DNA of 47,580 nt, from the NCBI GenBank assembly GCA_002409675.1, contig DHOB01000082.1, positions 23,514 through 71,093 of the forward strand, in the 5' to 3' direction. Source of the stretch: Ruminococcaceae bacterium UBA5401. Lineage in GTDB: Bacteria; Bacillota; Clostridia; Oscillospirales; Acutalibacteraceae. Shown here in pieces: positions 25,022-33,827 of this stretch (positions within the stretch are counted from its first letter, which is position 1; each line of letters begins with the position of its first letter). The notes below the pieces were generated by a model that had not been told where the DNA came from, did no database searches, and saw only the letters and a program-made list of their open reading frames with translations. The translations under genes were made by a program, and so were the position numbers.

Positions 25022-26566
25022 TCATCTTCTATATTTCCTTCGGTATTCCCGCGGAGTAATGCCGACCGATTTTTTAAAAACGCGGGTAAAATAGCTTTGA
25101 TCCATATAACCCACCGCTCCGCACACGTCGGATATGGCGGATGTCCCTTTCCGCAGCAGCTCCGCGGCATGAAAAATGCGCACTTTATTCAGGTATTCGC
25201 TAAACCCCTCCGCGCTGTGCGACCGAAAATAGGACGACAGATAGGAATAGCTGAAATTGAACTGTTTGGCAAGGCTGGAAAGTGTGAGCTGCTCATTATA
25301 GTGTTTGTCTATGTAGCCCAGAATGTTTTTTATGATATCGCTCTGCGAGTCAATTTTATATTTACGGACCAGGGAACGAAAATCCGCTTCCATCACATGG
25401 AACAGCCGTTTGAAATCCTCGGCGTATGGGCAGGCATAAATCTTGACCAGACAATCCCTTTTCAGGTAAGAAAGGTCGTCTGCATTGAGGCCCTCATCTT
25501 CTAAAATCGAAATCATCCGATACCACGCGTTCTGTACAAGAGTTTTCAGTTCCATTTCCCCAAGCGAATGTCTGGAAATCGCGTTGTCCACATAAACATC
25601 CAAACAATCAAGCGCCTTTTCCAGCTGTAGAGTTCCCAGAAGTTTTGCATACTCTGCGGTATCAAATTTCTCCGATTTCTCGGAATCTTTAAAATCTTCT
25701 TCCGTAAGAAAATGTTTTCCCTTATAAAAAAAGATTCGATCCAGGTTTCGGAGAAAAGATCCGCGGTAGATATCTTTCAGACGGGACGGCGAGGTGAATT
25801 CCCGGCTGACAACATAACAGGTTTTCGGTTCCTGCCGGGCAATCTGCTCAATGGTTTCTTTCAAGTTATAAAAAACAGATTTTCGTTCCGCCTGCGTAAA
25901 ATTAATGACAAGCAGCAGGATGGATTCGTCGGCAACAAGCTGGACAAAGTCGTATCCCTGCATATTTTTTTCCAGGCTTTGATACAGCAGTTTTTTTTGC
26001 TTTTCCAGGGCTGCCCGCTCACCGTTAAAAATCCGGATAACGTCCATTCCGGCCAATATAAAACAGGGTTTGCGAAAAGCCCCCTGAAACTGTTTTTGCG
26101 TTTCTTCCGTAGAAAGTCCGGAGAGTATCCGCTCCACGCAGGTGGTCAGGGACCGGTCCTGACGCTCCTGCACTGCCAGCCCGGGAATGCGGGCTGCCGC
26201 CTCCCTCATGGTTTTCAGCAATGCAGCCGGATTCAGAGTCGGCTTCAGAATATAATCAGCCGCACCGCTTTGAAACGAATTTCTCACATATTTGAAATCG
26301 CTGTAGCTGCTCAAGACCACAACCTGAATTTCCGGATATTTTACTCTCAAATTTTGTTCCAAATTCAGTCCGTCCATGACCGGCATTACGATGTCAGTCA
26401 GCACGATGTGCGGATGAAATTTTCCGACTAATTCAAGGGCCTCTTTCCCGTTGCATGCTTCCCCGACGATCTCAAAGCCCTCCGCTTTCCAGTCCATCAT
26501 GTTGCGGATTCCCTGACGCGTGATATATTCGTCCTCCACAATAAGCACTTTGCAAAGATTCTCCAA
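25022..26566 (-). CDS. YesN-type response regulator with AraC DNA-binding domain
   Basis: Transcription regulator, 514 residues from a TTG at 26566 that follows AGGGGG; no ATG is usable before residue 23 because the receiver domain begins at residue 5. The receiver domain (about 5-120) has the acidic pocket E11/D12, the phospho-acceptor D58 in HIVLTDIVMPVMDG, and the conserved Lys in ILKPTLNP. A long middle region of unknown function (about 140-410) precedes a C-terminal AraC helix-turn-helix (about 415-510; LSSLAKQFNFSYSYLSSYFRSHSAEGFSEYLNKVRIFHAAELL and VGYMDQSYFTRVFKKSVGITPREYR). It partners the kinase directly after it. Confidence 0.94.
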   Translation of the reverse strand: MENLCKVLIVEDEYITRQGIRNMMDWKAEGFEIVGEACNGKEALELVGKFHPHIVLTDIVMPVMDGLNLEQNLRVKYPEIQVVVLSSYSDFKYVRNSFQSGAADYILKPTLNPAALLKTMREAAARIPGLAVQERQDRSLTTCVERILSGLSTEETQKQFQGAFRKPCFILAGMDVIRIFNGERAALEKQKKLLYQSLEKNMQGYDFVQLVADESILLLVINFTQAERKSVFYNLKETIEQIARQEPKTCYVVSREFTSPSRLKDIYRGSFLRNLDRIFFYKGKHFLTEEDFKDSEKSEKFDTAEYAKLLGTLQLEKALDCLDVYVDNAISRHSLGEMELKTLVQNAWYRMISILEDEGLNADDLSYLKRDCLVKIYACPYAEDFKRLFHVMEADFRSLVRKYKIDSQSDIIKNILGYIDKHYNEQLTLSSLAKQFNFSYSYLSSYFRSHSAEGFSEYLNKVRIFHAAELLRKGTSAISDVCGAVGYMDQSYFTRVFKKSVGITPREYRRKYRR

Positions 26567-26681
26567 TCGATTACCCCCTGTTAAAGTGCGGCCTGGCAGA
26601 CACCCCGAAACCGTCTTTGAAATTGACCCAGAGAAAAGGTTTATGATGTTTTTGCCATATACATTTAGATAGATAGTATAA

Positions 26682-26710
26682 ATTTTACGCTGTTTTACCA
26701 TAAATATCAA
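26682..26710 (-). promoter_or_regulatory. Promoter of the two-component operon
   Basis: On the minus strand TTGATA (26705-26710) and TAAAAT (26682-26687) are 17 bases apart. Transcription would start near 26675, giving a leader of about 110 nt before the TTG at 26566. The surrounding 26640-26760 region is AT-rich and holds no gene. Confidence 0.65.
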
Positions 26711-26761
26711 ATGCAGTGACTGAGCACGTTCCATTCTAAAATTACGAGCGCATCCAGAATG

Positions 26762-26800
26762 AAAAACGGCCCGCTCCGTTTGAAATCCGGAGCAGGGCCG
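26762..26800 (-). terminator. Intrinsic terminator of the PBP gene
   Basis: Minus-strand arms CGGCCC..CTCCG and CGGAG.GGGCCG (plus-strand 26767-26778 and 26788-26800) form a GC-rich stem followed by TTTTT (26762-26766). It lies about 60 bases after the PBP stop and just ahead of the two-component operon promoter. Confidence 0.85.
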
Positions 26801-26862
26801 CATAAATTCAAGCTATTCAGTGACAGGGCTTATTTTTTGTCCGTTCAACGGGGCGCTCTTTC

Positions 26863-28470
26863 TCACCCCGCCAGGCCGAGGCCGTACAGACCGTCGGCGA
26901 TGTCCCGGAAGGCGGGGCCGCAGGTCGTCCCGCCGCCGTCGCCCCCCTCGGCGAAAACGACGACGGCGTATTTCGGGTTTTGGTAGGGGTAAAACCCCGC
27001 ATACCACGACTGCACCTGCTCTTTGCCGTCCACGTACTTCCCGGTCTGGGCCGTGGCGGTCTTCGCGCCGGCGCCGCCGTGCGCGGGTTTTCCCTTCTGC
27101 CCCGTGCCCCCTTCGACGGAAGCCTGCATAAATTCCCGCAGCAGCCTCGCGGTCCGCGGCTGCAGGACCTGCTGTCCGCCGGGCTGCCGGGCCTTTTCCG
27201 TGAATTCCATGGCCTCGTCCACCAGCCCCTCGTAGAGGTACGGCTGTGTGAACCTGCCGTCCGCCGCAATCGCGTTGACCATCCCGGCAATCTGGAGCGG
27301 CGTGGCGGTCAGTTCGCCCTGCCCGAAGGAGAAATTGGCGAGCGCCCGCGGGATTTTCAGGCTCTCCGGCTTCGGCAGCACGCCTGCGGCCGAAACGACG
27401 CCGGGGGCGATTTCAAAAGACTGGCCGAACCCGAGGGAGCGGGCCGTCTGCAGAAATTTTTCCTGCGGAACCTTCTGCATCAGGTGGACAAAATACGTGT
27501 TGCAGGAGCGGGCGATGGCCTCCTTCATGGTTTCCGTGCCGTGGCTTTCGGAGTTGAAGCAGTGGAAGACCGTGCCGTCCACCTCGATGCCGCCGGTGCA
27601 GGTGTAGGTCTCGCCGGGCGAAATGCCGCTTTCCAGCGCGGCGGCCGCCGCCGCCAGCTTGAACACGGAGCCGACGCTGTACGCCGACGTCGCCCGGTTC
27701 AGCAGCGGGGAATCTTCGTCTTTGAGGACGGAGGCCACGTCGTCGGGCGAAAAATCCGGCCGGCTGACCATGGCGCGGATTTTCCCGGACGGGACTTCCA
27801 GAACCACGACGGCCCCGCGGTCCAGGTACCGGTCGGCGGCCCGTTCCGCAAGGCTCTGGATGCGGCTGTCCAGCGTGAGGACCACGCCGCTTTTCTGCCG
27901 CGCCGTGGTGTCGGTCACCGTTTCTTTTTCCCCGGGCAGAATCCGGTTCATCGCGTCCACGGGGTAAGAGACGACGATTCTTCCCTGCCCTGCGCTGAGC
28001 TGCCGGTCGAAGGCCTTCTCGATGCCGGAGGTCCCCTTTCCGGAACCGTCCAGAGAACCGAGGATATGCGCCGCGGGCTGGGGGTACGAATACCGCCCGG
28101 CGACGGAGAACACGCGGATTCCCTCGCAGGAAACCGCCTGCGGCAGTTTCAGCGTGAACGGCTTGCCCTCCTCCAGCAGCGGGAGGACCTCCTTCATCCT
28201 GTCCGCGGGCAGGGTGCGGTTCAGCGCGGCGTCGGCCTCGATGCCCGGCACCACGGCGGCGACCGTTTCTTTTTTTCCGGTTCCGGTCAGGGCGTTCCCG
28301 TTGCAGTCGTAGATCGTCCCGCGCGTCGAGGCCACCGTAAGCACGTATTTCTGCTGGCGCGCCGCGGCCTGCGCCAGCCCCGTGCCGTCGGAGACCCGGT
28401 ACACGCTCAGAATGCACAGAAACAGCGCCGTCGTGACGCAGCCGAAAAGGACGACCGCCCGCTTGGCCAT
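26863..28470 (-). CDS. Class B penicillin-binding protein (D,D-transpeptidase)
   Basis: Cell-wall transpeptidase, 535 residues. One N-terminal membrane helix (about 5-24, VVLFGCVTTALFLCILSVY) anchors an outside enzyme; a dimerisation domain (TRGTIYDCNGNAL, about 49-61) precedes the transpeptidase domain. The active-site motifs are S268-V-F-K271, S322-C-N324 and K470-T-A-T, where the third residue of the usual KTG is alanine. It resembles the FtsI/SpoVD/PbpA group but is short. Start at 28470 is directly after a T7 run; the likely ribosome site (GGGGGTG) lies inside the 3' arm of the hairpin at 28471-28510. Which septal, elongation or sporulation role it has is unknown. Confidence 0.92.
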   Translation of the reverse strand: MAKRAVVLFGCVTTALFLCILSVYRVSDGTGLAQAAARQQKYVLTVASTRGTIYDCNGNALTGTGKKETVAAVVPGIEADAALNRTLPADRMKEVLPLLEEGKPFTLKLPQAVSCEGIRVFSVAGRYSYPQPAAHILGSLDGSGKGTSGIEKAFDRQLSAGQGRIVVSYPVDAMNRILPGEKETVTDTTARQKSGVVLTLDSRIQSLAERAADRYLDRGAVVVLEVPSGKIRAMVSRPDFSPDDVASVLKDEDSPLLNRATSAYSVGSVFKLAAAAAALESGISPGETYTCTGGIEVDGTVFHCFNSESHGTETMKEAIARSCNTYFVHLMQKVPQEKFLQTARSLGFGQSFEIAPGVVSAAGVLPKPESLKIPRALANFSFGQGELTATPLQIAGMVNAIAADGRFTQPYLYEGLVDEAMEFTEKARQPGGQQVLQPRTARLLREFMQASVEGGTGQKGKPAHGGAGAKTATAQTGKYVDGKEQVQSWYAGFYPYQNPKYAVVVFAEGGDGGGTTCGPAFRDIADGLYGLGLAG

Positions 28471-28510
28471 AAAAAAACACCCCCGCGGGCTTAGTCTGCC
28501 ACACGGGGGC
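28471..28510 (-). terminator. Terminator-like hairpin fused to the PBP start
   Basis: Minus-strand arms CCCCCG and CGGGGG (plus-strand 28504-28509 and 28480-28485) with an inner GGC/GCC pairing, followed by TGTTTTTTT and then directly the ATG at 28470. It both ends the upstream U32 transcript and covers the probable PBP ribosome site. Confidence 0.75.
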
Positions 28511-28515
28511 ACATT

Positions 28516-29757
28516 TTAAACATTTGAAGCATCGGTGCGCGCGCGGAGGACGGCCCCCGCCGGGATGGGGCGTTCCGTGCGCAGAAAGACGGTCATCTCG
28601 GCGTGGTTCGCGCAGTCGACGGGGCTGCCGTCGGCGTCCAGCATATCGTCCAGCGCCACCGGATACGGCGGGACGCCCGGCTGCAGCACTTCCGCCGTTC
28701 CGCCGCGGAAAAATCGGTTCCTCTGCGAGAGCACGGCGCGCCCGCCGGACATTCCCTCGCAGACGGCGATGATTTCCCATCCGCGCACATAGCCGCCGCC
28801 CCGGTACACCTGCCCCGGCTCTCCGCCGAGGTAAAAGCCGGTGCAGTACTCGCGGTGGCTGACCTTTTCCGTCTCCTGCGCGATCCATTCGGGGAGCGGG
28901 GCGTCCGGCGCGCGGCCGAACGCGTCGACGGCGCAGCGGTAGGCGTTCGCGGTCACCGCGGCGTAATAGGCCGACTTCGCCCGGCCCTCGATTTTCAGGC
29001 TGTCCACGCCGGCCCGCGCGAGCTCCGGGATATGGCGGATCATGCACAGGTCGCGCGAGTTCAGGATATAGGTGCCGCCGTCTTTTTCAAACACGGGCAT
29101 GTACCGCCCGGGGCGGGTCTCCTCGACCAGCGAGTATTTCCAGCGGCAGGGCTGCGCGCACTGGCCGCGGTTCCCGTCCCGGCCCGTGAAGTAATTGGAA
29201 AGCAGGCATCTGCCGGAAAACGACACGCACATCGCGCCGTGGACGAAGGCCTCCAGCTCCAGCTCTTTGGGCGTCTTCGCCCGGATGCCGGCGATTTCCT
29301 CCAGCGTCAGCTCGCGGGCGAGAATCACGCGCCCGGCCCCCAGCTCGTAACACGCGCGGGCGGCGGCCCAGTTCGTCACGCCCGCCTGGGTGGAGATATG
29401 AAGCTCGACGCCCGGCGCGTATTTCTGCGCCAGGCGCAGCACGCCCAGGTCGGTCACAATCAGCGCGTCGACGCCCGCCGCCTTGGCGGAGCGCAGAAAT
29501 TCCGGCAGACGGGCGCATTCTTCGTTGTGCACGACCGTGTTGCAGGTCAGGTAGACCCGCACCCCGGCGCCGTGGGCAAAGCGGACCGCCTCCGCCAGCT
29601 CCTCCGGGCCGAAATTGGCCGGCGAGGACCGCATGCCGAACTCGCGGCCCGCCAGATAGACCGCATCCGCGCCGAACCGGACGGCCGCCTCCAGCCGCTC
29701 GCGGTCCCCGGCGGGGGAAAGGACTTCCGGCAGGGCCGGGTTTCTCCTCCACCGCAT
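28516..29757 (-). CDS. U32 family protein (TrhP-like tRNA hydroxylation / collagenase-like peptidase fold)
   Basis: U32-family TIM-barrel protein, 413 residues. The family signature EAFVHGAMCVSFSGRCLLSNYF is present at about 171-192, followed by cysteines (GQCAQPCRWKY) that in the family bind an iron-sulfur cluster. It starts PEVLSPAGDRERLEAAVRFGADAVYLAG, typical of the RlhA/TrhP group. TrhP enzymes make 5-hydroxyuridine at tRNA position 34; older annotation calls these peptidases. Its place directly after mltG matches the B. subtilis yrrL(mltG)-yrrM-yrrN/O order, where the U32 proteins are TrhP1/2. Only one copy is present here. The start overlaps the mltG stop (TGATG). Confidence 0.88.
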   Translation of the reverse strand: MRWRRNPALPEVLSPAGDRERLEAAVRFGADAVYLAGREFGMRSSPANFGPEELAEAVRFAHGAGVRVYLTCNTVVHNEECARLPEFLRSAKAAGVDALIVTDLGVLRLAQKYAPGVELHISTQAGVTNWAAARACYELGAGRVILARELTLEEIAGIRAKTPKELELEAFVHGAMCVSFSGRCLLSNYFTGRDGNRGQCAQPCRWKYSLVEETRPGRYMPVFEKDGGTYILNSRDLCMIRHIPELARAGVDSLKIEGRAKSAYYAAVTANAYRCAVDAFGRAPDAPLPEWIAQETEKVSHREYCTGFYLGGEPGQVYRGGGYVRGWEIIAVCEGMSGGRAVLSQRNRFFRGGTAEVLQPGVPPYPVALDDMLDADGSPVDCANHAEMTVFLRTERPIPAGAVLRARTDASNV

Positions 29758-31019
29758 CAGCGCAGGCCCGCTTTCTTCAGGTTGACGAGGTGCTGCGTCT
29801 CCGTTCTGGCGTAATAGGCCTTGCCCGCTTCGCTGTGGCAGAAATAGTAGTACCGGGTCGAAGCGGGGTTCAGCGCGGCGTCGACGGCCTCCAGCCCCGG
29901 GCTGCAGATGGGCCCCGGCGGAAGGCCCTCGAAGGAATAGGTGTCGTACCGGCTCTTGTAGGTGCTGCGGAGGCTGGCCGGGACCGCGGCCTTCTTGCGG
30001 TAGGGGTAGTAGATGGTGGGGTCGGAGTCCAGCCTGCGGAGCCGCGCCGTCTTGCTGTTCAGGCGGTTGTGGAAGACGGACGAAACGAGGTACATGTCGT
30101 TTTTGTCGGCGGCCTCCGCCTGAATCATCGAAGCCAGCGTCAGCGTCTGGTCCAGCGTCATGCCGCGCTCGGCGGCTTTCTGGCGGATCTGCTTGGTCAG
30201 CTTGGCGTTGCAGTTGCTGACCAGCTTCCGGACGGCCTGCTCGGGGTACTCGTTCTTAAAGAACTCATACGTGTCCGGGAAAAGGTACCCCTCCAGCCTG
30301 TAATACCGCTCGGGTTTGGCGGAGATGCTCCCCAGCATTGAAAAGCTGCCGTCCAGCTTTGTGCTCTGAATCACTTCAATCGCGTCCTTCGCGGAGCATA
30401 CGCCGCTTTTTTCCAGCTTCGCCGCGATCTCAAGCGCGTTCATGCCCTCGGTAAAAGTGATTTTGACGGTGTCCACGCGGTTTTTGGTCGACTGGATGGA
30501 GTGCATCAGCGCAAGGTAATCCATCCCCGCGGTGATTTTATAGCTGCCGCCGTCGAACTTTTTCGGTGCGCCCGTCAGGGTTGCGTACAGCCTGAAAAAG
30601 GCGGCGTCGCGCACCGCGCCCGCCCGGTGGAGCACCTGCGCGACCTGGTCGACCGTCGCGTTCTTCGGGATCTCCACCGTGACGGTCACGTTCTGCCGGC
30701 CGACGCCCATCATGTCGTTGACGCCGGAGACCGCGTATTTCGCCAGCAGCAGCGAAACCAGCAGCACCATGGAGAGCCAGATGAAGCGGAAAAAGCGCCT
30801 GTTTTTCCGCCCCTTTTCCCGGTCGCGCAGGGTATGCGCAAGGCGGGCCCGCTCCAGGGCGGCGCCTTCCGGAAAAGAAGCGCGCCGCCGCGCCTCGCGC
30901 GGGTCGCTGTAGCTGCTGATGGCCTCGGGGCGTTCTTCTTCCCCGTCCCCGCGAATCTGCAGGCGGAAATTTTCGACTTTTCTGCGGTGCTCGTCGCCGA
31001 CCCTGGGTTCGTCGTTCAT
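29757..31019 (-). CDS. mltG: Endolytic murein transglycosylase MltG
   Basis: Membrane-anchored lytic transglycosylase that cuts nascent peptidoglycan strands and sets glycan length. The 420-residue protein has a long charged cytoplasmic N-terminus (1-74), one helix (about 77-97, FRFIWLSMVLLVSLLLAKYAV), a LysM-like part (about 110-165) and the YceG domain with the conserved Glu302 in ASMIQAEA; GLPPGPICSPGLEAVDAAL near the C-terminus is the family signature. The ribosome site is GGAGGAACG. It sits 16 bases after the 5-formyl-THF cyclo-ligase and is coupled to the U32 gene. Confidence 0.95.
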   Translation of the reverse strand: MNDEPRVGDEHRRKVENFRLQIRGDGEEERPEAISSYSDPREARRRASFPEGAALERARLAHTLRDREKGRKNRRFFRFIWLSMVLLVSLLLAKYAVSGVNDMMGVGRQNVTVTVEIPKNATVDQVAQVLHRAGAVRDAAFFRLYATLTGAPKKFDGGSYKITAGMDYLALMHSIQSTKNRVDTVKITFTEGMNALEIAAKLEKSGVCSAKDAIEVIQSTKLDGSFSMLGSISAKPERYYRLEGYLFPDTYEFFKNEYPEQAVRKLVSNCNAKLTKQIRQKAAERGMTLDQTLTLASMIQAEAADKNDMYLVSSVFHNRLNSKTARLRRLDSDPTIYYPYRKKAAVPASLRSTYKSRYDTYSFEGLPPGPICSPGLEAVDAALNPASTRYYYFCHSEAGKAYYARTETQHLVNLKKAGLR

Positions 31020-31035
31020 GCACGTTCCTCCGCTG

Positions 31036-31641
31036 TCACGAGTTGAGGTGCCCGTCCGACAGGCGCCGGACGTATTTTTCGGTCACAAGAATATCCACGG
31101 GCCGGTCGTAATAGCCGTGCGGCAGGTCCCACCGAACGCATCCGGAGTAGCACAGCCCGACCGTCACCCCGCCGAAGCCGGCCAGAAAGCGGTCGTAGTA
31201 CCCCCTGCCGTACCCCAGGCGGTACCCCTGCGAGTCGAAACTGAGGCCGGGCACGACGCACAGCACCCCCGGCCCGGCCTCCCCGGCGGGCGCGCAGCGG
31301 GCGGGGTCCGGCTCCAGCACGCCGTAGCGGCCGGGCACAAGGTCCTCCATCGACCGGATTTCGTAAAACCGCATGCCCAAAGTCTGCGGGATGCAGAGCG
31401 GCGCGGCAATCCGGCGCCCCGCGGCGAGCGCGCGGGAAATCATGCCCCGCGTGTCCACCTCCAGAGGCTTGCTGACATAGGTGAAAAGGACCTCCGCACC
31501 GGCATATTCCCGCAGCGAGAGGAACCTTTCCCGGATGGCGACGTCCAGCGCGGCCTTCCGGTCCGGTTCCATGCGGCTGCGGGAGCGCCGGCACTGCGCG
31601 CGCAGGTTCTGCTTGACCTCGCGGATATTCTTTATATACAT
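31036..31641 (-). CDS. 5-formyltetrahydrofolate cyclo-ligase
   Basis: Converts 5-formyl-THF to 5,10-methenyl-THF with ATP, returning stored folate to the active pool. The 201-residue length is normal. The substrate/ATP motif PGLSFDSQGYRLGYGRGYYDRFL lies at about 128-150 and an N-terminal basic helix (KQNLRAQCRRSRSRM) is typical. It overlaps the preceding DJ-1/PfpI gene by 10 bases, so the two are translationally coupled, and it is 16 bases upstream of mltG. Confidence 0.94.
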   Translation of the reverse strand: MYIKNIREVKQNLRAQCRRSRSRMEPDRKAALDVAIRERFLSLREYAGAEVLFTYVSKPLEVDTRGMISRALAAGRRIAAPLCIPQTLGMRFYEIRSMEDLVPGRYGVLEPDPARCAPAGEAGPGVLCVVPGLSFDSQGYRLGYGRGYYDRFLAGFGGVTVGLCYSGCVRWDLPHGYYDRPVDILVTEKYVRRLSDGHLNS

Positions 31642-32171
31642 TGAATATTTTGCCTGATTTGCCGGGATTTTTCCGCCCCGCAGAGGATTTCGACGATTTT
31701 AAGGGCGAAATCGACCGCCACGCCCGCGCCGCGCGCGGTCACGAACCGGCCGCTCACGCACACCGGGTCTTTGGAGAGGGCCTTCGCGCCGAGCTCCGGT
31801 TCAAAACCGGGGAAGCAGGTCGCGGTCTGCCCTTTCAGCAGCCCCAGGTGCCCCAGAATCGACGGCGCGGCGCAGATGGCGGCGATCCGCCTGCCGCCCT
31901 GCGCGCAGTGCAGAATGGCGGCGCGCACCACGGGCGATTTCTCCAGGTTTTTTGTGCCGGGCATTCCCCCGGGCAGAATCACCATGTCCAGGTGGTCGAG
32001 GGAAATGTCCTTCGCCTCGACGTCGGCGGTCACTTCGACGCCGTGCGAGCCCCGCACGCGGGGGCCGCCGACCCCGACCGTCTGAATCTTTACGCCGGCG
32101 CGGCGGAGGATGTCCACCGGGGCCAGAGCCTCCACTTCCTCAAAGCCTTCGGCCAGAAACAGGTCAATCAT
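31632..32171 (-). CDS. DJ-1/PfpI family protein
   Basis: A 179-residue DJ-1/ThiJ/PfpI-superfamily protein. The nucleophile elbow Cys is C100 in RIAAICAAPSILG, and the partner Glu is E14 in GFEEVEALAP. The length and the G-M-P-G-T-K-N-L segment resemble YajL/DJ-1 (glyoxalase/deglycase-type activity, debated) rather than a real protease. The start at 32171 follows GAAAGGAG. A short stem (CCCGCC/GGCGGG, about 32189-32204) lies just upstream. It begins the DJ-1 - cyclo-ligase - mltG - U32 operon; no strong promoter was found in the 79-base gap. Confidence 0.92.
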   Translation of the reverse strand: MIDLFLAEGFEEVEALAPVDILRRAGVKIQTVGVGGPRVRGSHGVEVTADVEAKDISLDHLDMVILPGGMPGTKNLEKSPVVRAAILHCAQGGRRIAAICAAPSILGHLGLLKGQTATCFPGFEPELGAKALSKDPVCVSGRFVTARGAGVAVDFALKIVEILCGAEKSRQIRQNIQCI

Positions 32172-32250
32172 CGCAAAAACTCCTTTCAGCCCGCCACGCG
32201 GCGGGATTTTAAAATTTCAAAACACCGTGCCTTACAAGCCGGAGATGGTC

Positions 32251-33129
32251 TCAGTCCATCGCAAGGCCCAGATACGGAAAATGGGGCTGCGCGTCGCCGG
32301 GGAGCGCGCCTCCGAGCGGCTTTATCATCCCGAAGCGCGCCGTTTCGCCTTCCCCCGGGAACGGCCCGCATCCGGCGGGCAGGCGCAGCCGGTAGCGCCC
32401 GGCGGGCATCTCCCGCAGCAGCGCCGCGGCGAGAGCCGGCAGGGCGGCTTCATCCGCCATCAGCTCCAGCACCAGGCAGGCGTCCCCTTCCCTGCGGCAG
32501 AGGGCGTATCCCAGCCCGCCGCCCCCGCGGGCACAGACCAGCCGGTCGCCGTAAACGCCGCTCATGCCACACGCGGCGTAGAACATCCGGTCGCTCCACA
32601 GCAGAGAGCCGCCGCAGCCGCGCAGGCAGGCGCCGCGCAGGGCGTTGAGCTCCCCCGGCCGCGCGAGCACCCTGCCCGCATACCGCGCGCCTTCCGCAGC
32701 GCGGCGCATCCGCGCCGCCGGAACCGAAAGCATCCGCACCGTGAAAAAATCGGCGTACCCGAGCTTCGCGTAGAAGCCGAACAGGTCTTCCCCCGAGGGC
32801 ACCACGGCGGAAAAGCAGTCGCCGCGCCGCGCCCCAGTCAGGGCGGCGAACGCCAGCAGCGAGGACATGTACCCCCGCGAGCGGTATTCCGGCAGGGTCG
32901 CCGCCGCGAACACATACTGCGCCTGCAGCCGCCGCTCCCCCGCGAGAATCTGCGCGGGGAGCAGGTAAACCGCCGAAACGACCCTGCCGCCGACGCGGTA
33001 GACCGCGCAGTCCCGCGGCGAAACGCCGCTGTTGAGAAAATGGCGCGGAATCCGCGCCGGGTCGTGAAAGGCCGCCTGCCAGAGCGTCGAAAGCTCGCCG
33101 CGCATCCCCCGCCGGGCAAATTCAATCAT
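32251..33129 (-). CDS. GNAT family N-acetyltransferase
   Basis: A 292-residue acetyltransferase-like protein from an ATG at 33129 that overlaps the dTMP kinase stop by 4 bases (ATGA). The acetyl-CoA loop is visible as LPEYRSRGYMSSLL (about 96-109), preceded by the beta-strands of the fold (VYLLPAQILAGERRLQAQYVFAAATL). The C-terminal half (about 160-292) looks like the second GNAT-like and sterol-carrier-like parts of Eis/EF_1021-type proteins, but this is uncertain. The substrate is unknown. It follows thyX and tmk in the same operon, with no visible functional link. Confidence 0.85.
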   Translation of the reverse strand: MIEFARRGMRGELSTLWQAAFHDPARIPRHFLNSGVSPRDCAVYRVGGRVVSAVYLLPAQILAGERRLQAQYVFAAATLPEYRSRGYMSSLLAFAALTGARRGDCFSAVVPSGEDLFGFYAKLGYADFFTVRMLSVPAARMRRAAEGARYAGRVLARPGELNALRGACLRGCGGSLLWSDRMFYAACGMSGVYGDRLVCARGGGGLGYALCRREGDACLVLELMADEAALPALAAALLREMPAGRYRLRLPAGCGPFPGEGETARFGMIKPLGGALPGDAQPHFPYLGLAMD

Positions 33130-33827
33130 CTTGTAAGCCCCGCGCGGGAAGCGCCGCCCCCGGCGCACAGCTCCCGCAGCACAATCCGCAGAATCTCCGC
33201 ATGGACCTGCTCCGCGGGTCTGGGGGCGCCGTTTTCGGCGCAGGCCACCGTTTTCCACCCGAACCGGCGCACGGCGTAGGCCGCGCTGCGGCGGCAGGCG
33301 GCGAGGTAAGCCGAGCTGCTCTCGTGGATATCCCGCCTGCCCCCCGCGAGGCAGCGCTTCTCAATCAGCCTTTCCGAAGCCGGGGCGGGCATGTCCAGAT
33401 AGACCGTGAGGTCCGGTTTCGGGATGCCCAGCTTGCCGTACTCGAAATCCTCCAGCCACGCGACGAAGCCGTCCCATTCCGCGCGCGGGAGCTTCGGCAT
33501 CTGGTAAATCACGTTGGAGGTCGCGTACCGGTCGGCGAGAATCAGCACGCCGTTCCGGTAGTCCTCCCCCCATTCTCTGCGGAAGCTCGCATAGCGGTCC
33601 ACCGCAAAGAACGTGGAGGCCGCGTAGGCGTTCACGTCGCCGGGGTCCCTGCCGAACTCGCCGTCCAGGTACATGCGGACCGGCTCGGAATACGGCTCGC
33701 CGTAGCGGGGGAATTTGACCCGGCGCAGCGGCACGCCCCGCCCGCGCAGGGCCCGCGCCAGCAGGGCCGTCTGCGTAGTCTTGCCGCTGCCGTCCAGGCC
33801 CTCCAGCAGGACGAGCTTCCCGCTCAC
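33126..33827 (-). CDS. tmk: dTMP kinase
   Basis: Phosphorylates dTMP to dTDP. From a GTG at 33827 it is 233 residues, normal length. The P-loop is EGLDGSGKTTQT (about residues 8-19), the DRY-type segment is ADRYATSNVIYQMPKL (dTMP kinases have DRYxxSxxAYQG, here slightly changed), and PDLTVYLDMPAPASERLIEKR is the family lid/substrate region. The GTG overlaps the thyX stop (GTGA) and has GGGGAG 7 bases upstream; the longer frame runs through thyX and is rejected. Together with ThyX it makes a two-step dUMP to dTDP unit. Confidence 0.93.
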   Translation of the reverse strand: MSGKLVLLEGLDGSGKTTQTALLARALRGRGVPLRRVKFPRYGEPYSEPVRMYLDGEFGRDPGDVNAYAASTFFAVDRYASFRREWGEDYRNGVLILADRYATSNVIYQMPKLPRAEWDGFVAWLEDFEYGKLGIPKPDLTVYLDMPAPASERLIEKRCLAGGRRDIHESSSAYLAACRRSAAYAVRRFGWKTVACAENGAPRPAEQVHAEILRIVLRELCAGGGASRAGLTR

